A stretch of DNA of 64,000 bases. Origin: Hevea brasiliensis (Eukaryota; Streptophyta; Magnoliopsida; Malpighiales; Euphorbiaceae). Within the stretch, counting starts at the first letter, position 1. The number at the start of each line of letters is the position of its first letter. This document shows, piece after piece, positions 22,410 to 33,618 of the stretch. The stretch covers positions 105,000,480-105,064,479 of the forward strand of contig NC_079499.1 of assembly GCF_030052815.1 (NCBI RefSeq), in the 5' to 3' direction. The notes under the pieces were generated by a model. That model did no database searches and was not told where the DNA came from. It worked only from the letters and a program-made list of their open reading frames with translations. The position numbers and the translations under genes are program-made.

Positions 22410-24197
22410 TTGTCTGCCCATCCTGTCCATATCCAATACCATACCACACGCACGCCAACGCACGCACACTGCTCCAAATTACCACAAACAACATCCATAG
22501 CACTTCATCAATTAAGAATGCAATATAAATCATGCCTAGTATTTAACTACATAGATATATATTTATAAGTGATGCATGGGCATGCCTGAACATATAATAA
22601 TATTGAAATTATAATTAAAATTAATATTTTACTCACAGTACACCGAGAATTATTATGGCAGCTGGATGGAGGAAAATAGCTGACCTTGATCACCTAATAA
22701 TTATATTATAAATTTATTAGTACTAAGTCAAAATAAAACTCTAAAGAGATAATAGACAGCCTAATTCATGCCTGAAATTCGACAGAGTTTCTCCTATACC
22801 TGGGACCTACCCAACCTGTAAAGTGGTTCAAATCACATATCTCAACCAACATCTCATCAACAACACAGGGCCCCTCCTGGGCCCTCCAATCCAAGCAAAA
22901 ATTCACAAAATCAAAATTTACGTTTTAATCTTTGAAATTAACGTTTTTGCACAAACCACTCAAACGAGCTCTAACAATTCTAAAATTTTGTCCTGCAGTC
23001 TTTAATAATATTATAAGGCTATTGCAAAAGGATTCGTAATTTTCTGATCATCTACGAATATTTTATGAATTTTATTCTAAATCGATATTAGCCGAAAATG
23101 AGCAATTTAGAGTTCAGGTTTACCTATGCCAATTCTGACACCTGGAACGCGTCCAGAACGTTTGAAAATGCTAGGATTGATTATAATATCGACCACATTC
23201 TAAGACGGGCTGCCAGGCAACCAGATTTAGCCGAAAATGCGATCCCAACGCCGGTGAGCTATCTTCGATCCGATTGCACCTAAATTAAATCCAAATTGTG
23301 TTAATAATTATCATAAAATCATTTTTTAAATTTTGGGAATCAAAAAAATGCGAAAATCTCACCAAGTGATCTAGACCAGCCGATTATCGCCTTTTTCAAA
23401 CGATATCCGATAGGAGTGAGACTGGTCCTATCTCGAAGATCTCGTCGTCTCGAGTCCATCGGTGGTCTCGGATTTCCGATCCGACGATCGGATCGATCGA
23501 AAACTTGTCGGAAAGCCCACTGCCCAAAACTTTCTCTCTCTTCTTTCTCTCTCCTTGGAACTACGGCTGCCGACGACAGTTTGAAGCACCACCGGTCGGG
23601 AAAAGTGCACCAAGTCATGAGGAGGTGAACGCCGGTGAGACTACAGCCATCCGGTATTGGAAACGCTGGGAATCGAGGCCCAAAGCTCCGACGGCACGTG
23701 GCTTCTCTCTCTCATCCTTGGAGGTCCCTGGTGTCGGGGGTGGTGGTTGGAAACGCTGGCGGGCGATGGGTGGTGGAGGTGGTGGCCGGAAGCAAAGGAG
23801 AAGGGAGGGAGAACGATGGAATCGGGGAGAGAGAAAGAAAGGTGGGGAGGGGGGGCTTGTGCACTGCGTTTTGGGTTTTTGTTTTTTTTTTTTTAACTTC
23901 TAATTATACAATTAGTCCCTCAATTTCTTAGAAGTTTACAATTAGGTCAAAAATTATTTTATTATGTTAAAGTTTAATAAAATTACAATAATGATAAAAT
24001 AAATATAATATAGGAAAATTTAATTATTTTATTCTCATTTAATAAATTAACTTTAATTAAATTATTTATTATTTATTTATTTATTATTATTATATTCCTT
24101 TATTTTAAAATCAATTCAAATAAATTATACAATATTAATAACATAATATTTTTTTTATTTTATTTATAATTTAAAAATTTTGAGTTGTTAAACATGT

Positions 24198-27100
24198 ACT
24201 CTTTATTTTATTAACATATTTCATTAATCAAGTAATTAAATAAAAAATAAATCATTAACCTCTTTTCATATCTCTCCATTTATTTCTTTTTTAATCTATG
24301 TCAATTTATTTTTTCTTCTCTCATCGGTTAGTTACTGTTGTAAGTTAGTTGAATTTTAAGTCCAATAGATTAAGGTTCAAACCCATCACTCCACACAGGG
24401 AGGTGGGTCTTTGACTCCACTGCTCTTTCTTTTTCTCTGTATTTTTGGTTTCTCTGTTTGGGAGCTCAGTGCCCTTTGTCACTGTCGTTTCAAGTGGCTT
24501 CCCTGCCCAAAATGGGTGGGGGAACCTTCGATCTTCCCTGCCTAGTAGTGGGTTGGCTCTCCCTACTTTTAGTTAAGCTGTAAATAATTTTTGGGTAGGT
24601 TTTTGGCAGATTATGCTTTTCACAGAGAGTCTTCTTCCTAGTGTTTGCCTAATTTTAGCTTTGCATGTTGATTTGATGCTTTGTTGTGCTGTGGAGAGAG
24701 AGAGCTTGAGGTTTGTCAATGGTTGCACTTGGATCTTTGTGCTTGTTCTTGTTGGTTTTGAGCTTAAGAGTCGCTAAATGGGTTTTATGGGGTTATAGTG
24801 CCATGGGTCTTTTGAATAGGCATTTCGCCGTGTGCGGCCCTACCGTGATGCTTTAGTCTACTGCAATCTCCCTCCTGGTGGAAGACGATCACAGAAGAAC
24901 GGTAATGGCGTCTGTTGTTTCCTTTCTTCTAGGTCTAGAACTTGAATGCATGACCTGTCTCAACTAGGGTTTGTGCTTATGGATTTGGGTTGGGCATGGA
25001 TATGGGTTGGGGTTAACTCTGATGTGCTTTATTAGGTCATGGCGTAGGATTTTTGTCAGTCGGCCAAAATCAACTCTTTTAACATGGAATGGTATTAATT
25101 GATATTTATTTTAATTAATATAAATTTTAATTATATAAGAATTAATTTAATTAAAGTAAATTTTAATCATATATAGAGTATTTAATTAATGTATTAAATT
25201 AAGTTTTCGATACCAAATTAAATTTTCGATATATACATATAAGTTGATCATTCCTTTATTTTATATGTGAATCAAGAAAGATTAAAGGAGAGAAATTAAT
25301 TTATTGAATCAAAGAGTCTCTTTTAATTATTATTGTAGTTTAATTAAATTCGGCATTAAGTATATTTTTGAGATTTATGAAAATTTATTTATTTAATATT
25401 TATTATTAGAGTGATAATTGAATCTTATATTCATAATTTATATTATATTTATAATTGTTACGGTACAGTAAGAATTATTTTTAACACATGGGCCTTATTT
25501 GTTGGGTCTTATAAGGCTTGTTTAATGTTGAAATGTTTCATGGCCATAGACTATTTTTGTACTGGATTTTAAGCCATTTTTTTAATGAAATTTATCACCT
25601 CTTTTTTTTTTTTTTTAAAAAAAAGAAAACTCCAATCACTTAAATAACCCAACAATAGTTGTTAAAAAAAATCAACTAGTTGCTCACACTTGCCTTTAAT
25701 TCATTATTCATCCTTCAGTGTTGTATAATACTTGTGAAGAAAATAATAGAACTAGCTTTATTTAAAGGCTATTTGATATCATATATATATAAATATAAAC
25801 TTTTATCACATTAATTAGAAAGATGCTCTCAGTTTGTATGGCTTCATTTGAATGGGTAATAATAGATTTCTGCCCATTTATAGAAATTAAGACCTAAAAT
25901 ATATAATCTTGTTCAATAATTATCTTAAAGCAAACAAAAGAAACAAACAATAATCATTGAGAGTTTTAGTCAAAAATTGTGATTTTTTTTTTTAATAAGT
26001 GATTGAGGAGCTGAGGACTCGAAACTTGGTTTTGTTACTCGAAACTTGGTTTTGTTAATCATTTAACCAAGTCAATTTAAGTAAAATTGTGAAATTTTAA
26101 ATTTGAATTTAAAACTCTGTTTATTTCACGAAAAATAATTTGTATATAAAAAATATTTTTTGTTATTTGATTACAATATTAAATTAATGATATATATATA
26201 TATATATAAAAGTGTGTTCACAGTTTAATAAAATTATCAAAATTTAAAAAATAAAAATAATTTACTTTTAAAAAAAATAAAAGTCAATTTTTTAAAAAAT
26301 TATTTAATTTTTTCTTTAATTAGAAAAATATTTTTTACCAAATAAATGAAGTTTAGTTTAATTTATATATATAGAGAGAGAGAGAGAGCATCATTCTGTT
26401 ATCAAACATCATTTTCACAAATTAAGACTACTATTTATGTATGGGTAGCAGGTCATCAAACTTCCATACTTATCTCTTTAATCTCATCATCTAGCTACTT
26501 TTGGATTTTATTTCTTCTTGGCTTTTGCTAGATTTCTTTTTTTTTTTTTTTTAAATAATAATTTAAAGAAAAAAGGCACAACATGTTTAAAGGATTTGAA
26601 AAGCATGCTTAGATTGAGGTCTTAAAGAGTAGTCCATTAATTAAATGAATAATTCTAACAACCTTTCATTTTGATAGTCATTTTATGATTTCTAAGTGAC
26701 GCCATGAATATATAAGCTACCTACTGTACTTGCCACTCTATTTTATTTTATTTCTAAATTAATAAATTTAAATTTAACTTCTTTTTTTTTATGAAAATTC
26801 TTAATTATAGGCCTAATAAAATTTTCATTTTTTTAATCTCTCTATATATATAAAAAAAAAAAAAAAAAAAAACTGCTAGCAATTTATATTTGGTGGGGAA
26901 AAAAAATTTTTGATGTTAAAGGAAATTAATAGTAAATACCAACTCGTGGATAAGAACTTCATAATTAAAGTTTTTAACAACATTATTACAAATATTGATA
27001 TTGTTGATTATAATAGTGGACTCTAATTAATTTAAGAATAAAAATTAATTATTGTTTTTGTATTAATACTGTTGATTATTATTTTTAACATCAAATATTA

Positions 27101-28502
27101 TTGTTGTGATATCTAGTTTTTATTTTTATTTTTTATAATTTGTAATTTTAATAATTTTGATAATCTTAATTATTTAGCATGGATTATGTTGTATATTTTT
27201 CAATTCTTTTTATTAATTTACAACCACCCCACACACACACACGTATATAAATTGAATTGAATTCCTAATTAAATTAGAATTAAATGGACTAATACTATAA
27301 ATAAGAGTATTGTAAAAAGGTTATTTGACTTTCACTCATTGCAGAAAAGCTTTTGTCCATTTAAAAGAGTAGCTTTCGCCTATTTCAGAGATGAATTTTT
27401 GCTTATTAAAGTGGATTTTGCCCAAAGATGAAATGGTTGTTACCCATTAATGAGTGATTTTCCCAATTACAATTCTATGGAGGAAGAGAGACATTGACTT
27501 GAGATGAATAAAGGGCATAGTTTAAGAAAAAGAGTCTACTGTCTATATTATAGTCCCATGAAAGGAAAGAGATTTCGATCTAAGGTAAAAAAAAGAGTAT
27601 AGAATTTAAAATTAATGAATTCTTATTTATTGATGGGGCTCTTTTATAGTGTATAATACAGTTAAAATACTAAATATATTGAGTTATGTCTAGAAAAAAT
27701 TAGAAAGACTGATTAATTTGATTAAGGATTCTCTTAAGTGTAATTGTGATTATGAGAAGTATAACTTTGAGTTACTATATAATTCATGCATTTATTGATA
27801 ATATTAATTAAATAGTGTTCGTAGATGTAATATTATGTTAAGAAGGTGAATATTAAATATATATTATTATTTTATATGTTTACTTTATTTAATTATATCA
27901 CCCACTAAATGGAAAAGAAGGTAGGTGGAAAGGAAGTCATATGTATGTAAAATGCAAGCAAACAAGCTCAACTCCTGCTGTACATTTGTCCTTGAACAAA
28001 AGGACTATAAAAAGCAAAGGAAGAAAAGCCAAGGAAGGCCATGCAAGTTTATGTAATTATAGTGGATGTAGGGCTCCACTCCTTCATTTTCTCTTCAAGA
28101 AATGACACCACCCTCTCCCTCTTTTAATTACATTGAAATCGAAATAGATGGGGTCCATCAAGAATAGACTTTTTTTATTATTATTTTTAATTTATTCTCA
28201 ATTCAATCTACTAAAAAAAATTAATAAACCTTAATACAATTAAATTTTTTTTAAAAAAAATGTAATTATATTATATCATACGCTGTATTATATCTAAATT
28301 AAACTCGAGATTCATATGTAATCCAAATGTAACCAGTTGAATTAATTAATTTGCCCTTTTATTATATGTTGACCAAGTTGTCAAATATGTTGACTAGGTC
28401 TTTAAAATTTCACAGCGAAATTATATATATTGAAAAACAAGTGTTAAAATGTCGGTCCATAGTTCTTTTTTATAAATTGTATTTTTAATAAATTATAAAA
28501 TC

Positions 28503-28570
<68 letters not shown>

Positions 28571-28870
28571 TTGAAGAATATTGAATAAGTACTTTTAAAA
28601 TAATTGAACAATGAGTACAATACCACCAAAACATCTTCTTGTACCCTTAAAAATCAAACCCTAATTACTTAATGAAACAGCAGATAGTACATAATCATTA
28701 AAATAGAATAGTCTACTAATAATACAACCATGTTTCCAATTTTGAAAATATATGAAGAAGACTGATGACCCCTCAAGGAAAATAATTAATATTGAGATAC
28801 ACATGTTTACACACAAAGGCATAAGTTTAATTGGAGCCTAATCAAACAAAATGAACATTTGTAAAGATGA
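24198..28870. other. Gene-poor AT-rich region, possible LINE remnant
   Basis: No convincing gene. Bases 24400-25080 are less AT-rich and read like transcribed or transposon leader sequence. Bases 25490-25610 end in TTTAATGAAATTTATCACCTC and a T-run, which resembles the 3' end of a plant L1 LINE; no LINE protein is visible, so this is weak. A 20-bp direct repeat (ACTCGAAACTTGGTTTTGTT) occurs twice in a row at about 26018-26057. The rest is AT-rich spacer with simple repeats, including a (GA)n run near 26376 and a long (TA)n run listed separately. The last part is the downstream flank of the NAC gene. Confidence 0.45.
28510..28565. repeat. (TA)n microsatellite
   Basis: Uninterrupted TA dinucleotides for about 55 bases, some 300 bases downstream of the NAC gene stop codon. 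Confidence 0.95.
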
Positions 28871-29131
28871 TTAATTTGGCAAACTTATATCATCTAAATC
28901 ATCTTCCAATGACAAGAACATTTCATCTAAGCATGAAAGCTCAGTCCCATCATCATCATCATCTTCATCATTTCCACATTCATCTGTGCAATTGAAACTT
29001 TGACAACAATTCTCCGTACTTTGATAAACTCGACATAGAACCCATTTATGGTAATCCTACATATATAAATAAAATCAGAAAAAATAGAACAAAAATTGAT
29101 TGAATGTGATGGTTATTATAAGAAAATCAAA

Positions 29132-29177
<46 letters not shown>

Positions 29178-29771
29178 ATCTGTACTCACAGATTTTCTGA
29201 TTCGTTTAGGAGATGATGAGTTGCAGAGATGATATTGGTGCATCATCCAATTGGTTTCTATAGCAGCAGGATGTTGGCCGATGTAGTAGACGAGATAATT
29301 CTTGATTCCAATCTTGTTACCAGAATCACTAAAGATAGGTTGCTGAACATCCAGTTGCTTCCACAGTCCATTCTCTGTGACCTGCTGCTGGCTCTCAAAT
29401 TCCATCATATGTGCAAAGAAATACCACTGGTTTCCACTAGAAAGGGCCTTACCTATCATCATCAAGCCATTTTCTAATTATATACTCAACAACTATAACA
29501 TTAAAGAATTGATATAAACTAATATTAAGTGGTTTGCTCATGAGTTCCAACCCCAATCGGAGCTGAGACCCTATAATTAAAAAAGAAAAAGGAAGAAATA
29601 CAAACCATGGAGGTTCCACGGATCAAGAGGATGAAGATGATGGAGATCAGGAATGATTTCATGAGAAGGCAAGAGGGAAGCTTTGCGGTAGAGAAAGTGG
29701 AGGACGAGTTCTTGATCAGTTGGGCAGAAACGAAATCCAGGAGGAAGCTTAAGAGAGCTGTAATCTCCCAT
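28871..29771 (-). CDS. XND1: NAC-domain transcription factor, XND1/NAC104-like
   Basis: Three exons on the minus strand: 29606-29771, 29190-29452 and 28871-29056; 204 residues. The NAC domain is visible from LPPGFRFCPTDQELVLHFL through DPWNLHGKAL, GNQWYFFAH and GIKNYLVYYIG to DYHKWVLCRVY. The rest is a short acidic tail with DDDDDGTELSCLDEMFLSLEDD and ends ISLPN. That tail and the short length are the hallmark of XND1 (xylem NAC domain 1), a nuclear regulator that restrains tracheary-element differentiation and programmed death in xylem. The start at 29771 (MGDYSSLKLPPGF) fits family members; an in-frame ATG at 29801 would add ten residues. The NAC core is divergent in places (NGLWK for the usual NGYWK; AIETNWMMHQY). 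Intron 2 carries a (TA)n run at about 29136-29175. All junctions are GT-AG. Confidence 0.9.
29136..29175. repeat. (TA)n microsatellite in intron 2 of the NAC gene
   Basis: TA dinucleotide run ending about 14 bases from the exon 2 donor on the minus strand. Read through, it gives a false Ile-Tyr repeat extension of exon 2. Confidence 0.95.
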
Positions 29772-29801
29772 TTCCAGTGTTTGATGAAGCTGCAAACTCA
29801 T

Positions 29802-30413
29802 GCATATATTTATTAATATATGGATGGAGTTGATGGGTTGATATAAAGGCGGCGGTAAATGGATATTGTGATAACTATTAATTAATTATACTTATGGTTA
29901 ATATTTTTTTTATAATAATTTAAAGCAAAAATCATAATATATTGCTTCATACAACCGTCATGGTTTATAAGCAAACATAAGTATAAAATAAACCATATAC
30001 TATGAATGAAATAAGTGAAGTAAAATTGCAATAATATTACGTATCCAATCAAGAATGGTGAGATGAGTTCACAGCATGGCATGATTAGTGTTGAACAATG
30101 ATTGCAAGATTTACTAAAGGTGGAATTAGTCTCACTAATTGTGTAGTTGGTGGGTCACTTTTTTAATTTATACTTAACATAAAGGACTTGTTGAGTTGAC
30201 ATGTGTTTTAGCTCAACCATTATGAGTGTTGGAGCTTATCTCTCATCGATTAGTCCTCTTCTATTTTTTTTTTTAATTAATAAATTATATATATATTTTT
30301 TATAATATTAAAATTATTTTTAAAATTATAAATTTAAATATTAAATCAAAAATAGGAAATATAAATGCAATTAATCCATGCATATATATGGAGGGGAGTT
30401 GTGTTGTTATTGG
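29802..30413. other. Upstream region of the XND1-like gene
   Basis: Likely promoter of the minus-strand NAC gene. AT-rich with no conserved open frame; no regulatory element could be assigned with confidence. Confidence 0.4.
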
Positions 30414-31496
30414 TAGGGGTGGCCACGGTTGGAACCGCCGGTTACGGTTCCTGAACTGTCGGTTTAAGTTCAATGAAATCATGAATCTGAACCAAATAGC
30501 CAGGGGACGGTTTGGAAGACGGTTCCTGAACCACCGGTTCCGGTTTGAGCCCCGTTTTAAAACGGTTTCAAGGGCGGTTTGAAAAAGAACGGTTCAAGAC
30601 AATTTGGAGGACGGTTTGGAAGTAGTTTAGGGATGATTTAAGGGTAACTTAGACAAAAAAAATTAGAGAAAAATTTTATTGATTCAAAATTTAAGTTATA
30701 TTTGTAAAAATATTTTAATTTTCCTTAGAAATTTTTCAATCAAAATAAAATAAGAAAAAAAAAAAGAAAATAATTTATCTTTAAGAAAAATTTAATAAAT
30801 AAATACTTGAACCTGATTAAAAAACTAGAGATGAAATTAATTTTTTTAAAGAAATTAGCAAAAAGTGTATAAACTTAATTTTGCCTAAATATCCCTTTAG
30901 AATTTAGAGGAATAAAAATTTCTAGTTCTATTACTTGCCTTTTTTTAAAAATTATATAATAATTGATAATTAAAAAATATAAAAGAGAAAAAAAAAATTA
31001 AAATAGAGGGTATTGAAAATTTTATTGAGGATTTAAAGTAATAACAAAGTAATTGAGATAGTATTGAAAATTTCAATAAGTATATAAAATAATAAAGTAG
31101 AAAAATTGAGAGAGTATTGGAAATTAAAATGAGTGTAAAAAATAATTATTTAGAAAATTTGAGAAAAATTGAAAAAATATTAAGAATTGAAGAAAATGCA
31201 GAGAATAATTGTGTAGAGAATTAATGATATATATAAATGAATTAGGAGTGAGGTAACATATTTATTGAATTTTTTTATATTTAAATCGCCGGTTTAATCC
31301 AGTTTGAAATCGTCGGTTCAATCCGGTTCGAAACCACCGGTTCACGGTTCTTAAAAAATATGAACCTGAACCAAATCGCAGAAGAACAGTTTCAGTCCGA
31401 TTCGAAGCCGATTCCGGTTTTGACCGGTTTTGATCCGGTTTTGACCAAACCGATTCCAATTCGGTTCCGGTTCAAAACCGGACCGTGGTAACTCTA
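30414..31496. mobile_element. Non-autonomous hAT-like DNA element with CCGGTT-rich ends
   Basis: Begins TAGGGGTGGCCACGGTTGG and ends ACCGTGGTAACTCTA, whose reverse complement (TAGAGTTACCACGGT) is an imperfect match to the start. About 180 bases at each end are crowded with AACCG / CCGGTT motifs, while the 600 bases between are AT-rich with no transposase. TAGGGGTGGC plus CCGGTT-rich subterminal repeats is typical of plant hAT elements of the Ac/RICESLEEPER type. No 8-bp target duplication is visible (GTTATTGG before, GAGATGGA after), so the ends or the class may be slightly wrong. Confidence 0.5.
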
Positions 31497-33618
31497 GAGA
31501 TGGATGTGAAAGCTTTGATCATTATGTGACACACATTCTTCTTCTTCTTCTTCTATAGTTGGTGACAAAGCTTTCACACTTATTAATTCATTCTCTCTTC
31601 CTTATCCCTTTCTTTGTAAGAATGACTTGGAAAGCCATTTGATAACTATGTCAATGTGTTTTTGTTTATTTATATATGTCTGAATCCATATTAAAATTAT
31701 TATTATTATGTCATTAAATAAATAATTTCATGGCTAAGTACAATATCATCACTTTAAATTTATATATGCTAATAGTCTCTTTAATTACCTATAATAAAAA
31801 AAAATCCATCAAGTCAAGTAGTAAAAAAAATTATTTAATTGGCTTTAAAATAATTTAATATATAGTATTAAAGGATTAAAATGGTGAAATATAACTCATA
31901 CATTTTGAGATTAAGATTAGTTTAGTGGAATTGAGTTAAATTTTATTGTATTTAAGTGATATCATGAGTTATTTTCCAAATAATCCCTACTCAGTGTCAA
32001 ACAATCTCCCAACACTTATTGATGATTCGAATCTATAACCTCAATTCTAGTATCAATTATAGGATCGAACATTTACTATCATGCCAAAAATTTAAACTAC
32101 TAGTAAAGGGGTACAACTCCAACTCCTTATAACATGCATGGTAGCCCAAGTGCCATAAATCAAAAAGAATTTGGCAAAATGCTTGCTTATTGAACTATCT
32201 CACTCAGTGCCAACAATTATTTTTGCAACTCTCGTAGTTGAAATTTTAAATTGAGTATTTTTTAACAAAATAGTAAAAAACATCCATATAATTTGGGATT
32301 AAAGGTGATTAAGTTGACTTTTAATTCATTTTAATTAAGTGATATTAAGAAAAATTGAATCTTAAAGAATTAGGAAAATTATACAATGCATCCTTAGAAT
32401 TATATATTTTTTTCTTTTTATTAACTTCTAAAAAAAATCAAGTAGTTGTAGTTAAAACAAGGTTCTCTAAATAATTAAAAGAGGAAAAGAAGAAAAGTTG
32501 ATCAAAGACAACAAAGAAGAGGTGATTTATTTATTGAGTTATTTAATTAATCTTTCGAATAAAAAAAAATTAAATCGGCATTAAGGGCCAAATACAACGT
32601 TAAGAAAAGGGTGGCAATTAGTTGAGACGTGATATCTGTCCATCTATGTGTGACAATAAGAACATTTTCTAATCATGATGTTGCAATCATAAATCTATTT
32701 AAAATTAGCTTAGATCTATTTAATATTCATGCTTTTAATTACAATGGTTTAGGCTAAAATTGGATCCTATATAATAAATAATAAGCAATTAAAGCAATCC
32801 ATTAATTAATTCTATTCTCCTCTCTTTTTAGGAGGTTTGGCTTAACATATTTTACAACTTTATACAAAGGCATTGATTAATCCTTTTCAAGAGGGTTTTT
32901 CCTTCAGAATTTCCAATTCAAGAGTGGTTTATATTGTCTACTTCCAAGTGGCAACTTATGAGAACAAACGCATTCTTCTGTCATTAGTGAGTAGTTGACA
33001 ACAGCACAAAATGTACTATAGTCTGTGAAACAACTTTTCCATCTGTTAGAATTTAGTTTCCTATTCATTTTTCATATCAGTAAAGTGGCATGGCAGCTAT
33101 GGCTCTATACTTTGGTGGGGTTCATCGTCCACCACTCCCTCTCACTACAAAAGCAATGCATTACTAGATTATCCTTAGCCTTTTGAATTAAAGGCTGCAA
33201 ATTGCCAACATAAAGCAGCAGTGATGATAATAGCTTTAGAACCAACTATGAATCAAAAAACAAACAAAATTTGTATCCTTGGATAAATAAAATTTACCTA
33301 TGCTTTTGGGTAATCCCAATAAATAAAGAAGCTTGGCACATCTTATTCAAACTGCAAAAGTTGAAAATGTATCCTACAACTTTACCAACCAATGCTTGTA
33401 ATTGAACCTGTCATTAGTGTATAAATACAATGGCAATCCTATACATTCTTAAAGATACTATACAATAACTTGTCTTATTGTTCAAAGTCTGATGGGCAGC
33501 TTGTCGCTGGAGTTTTTGATTAATCGAAGTTCTCCTGCTAGCGTAGCTTATCCAGAAGTTCATTCACAAGTAGATCTTGGAACCTTGTAAGACATATTGT
33601 TATATATGTTTAGATTAT
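31497..33618. other. AT-rich spacer and 3' flank of HDA14
   Basis: No gene seen. A short (TTC)n run is at about 31538-31553. The last few hundred bases before 33619 should hold the 3' untranslated region of the minus-strand HDA14 gene. Confidence 0.45.

Larger units (their letters stand above)
12428..24191 (-). mobile_element. Outer Ty3/gypsy-type solo LTR, split by a later retroelement
   Basis: The left part (12428-12949) starts TGTCACAACCC, the reverse complement of a typical LTR end (GTGACA). The right part resumes at 22108 directly after the inserted element. Together they give about 2.6 kb with no coding content, consistent with a solo LTR in minus orientation. The right part has three copies of a 21-bp subrepeat (22280, 22333, 22389), an ACTCACAG splice-like stretch, a GC-rich block at 23400-23860 and an AT-rich tail. 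The far end is uncertain: ACATGT at 12422-12427 recurs at 24192-24197, but the base pairs before the second copy (TTGTTAA) are not a clean LTR end. The open frames in 23340-23931 are taken to be LTR sequence, not genes. Confidence 0.5.

Noticed and set aside
22287..23283. Short frames in the outer LTR
   Set aside because: They arise from the triplicated subrepeat and LTR body; no protein family is recognisable.
23340..23931. Arg/Gly-rich frames on both strands
   Set aside because: The GC-rich block is part of the outer LTR; frames exist on both strands and carry simple-sequence GGT/GAG runs.
24340..24400. tRNA gene or SINE suggested by GGTTCAAACCC
   Set aside because: A B-box-like match is present but there is no cloverleaf, no convincing A box and no A-tail.
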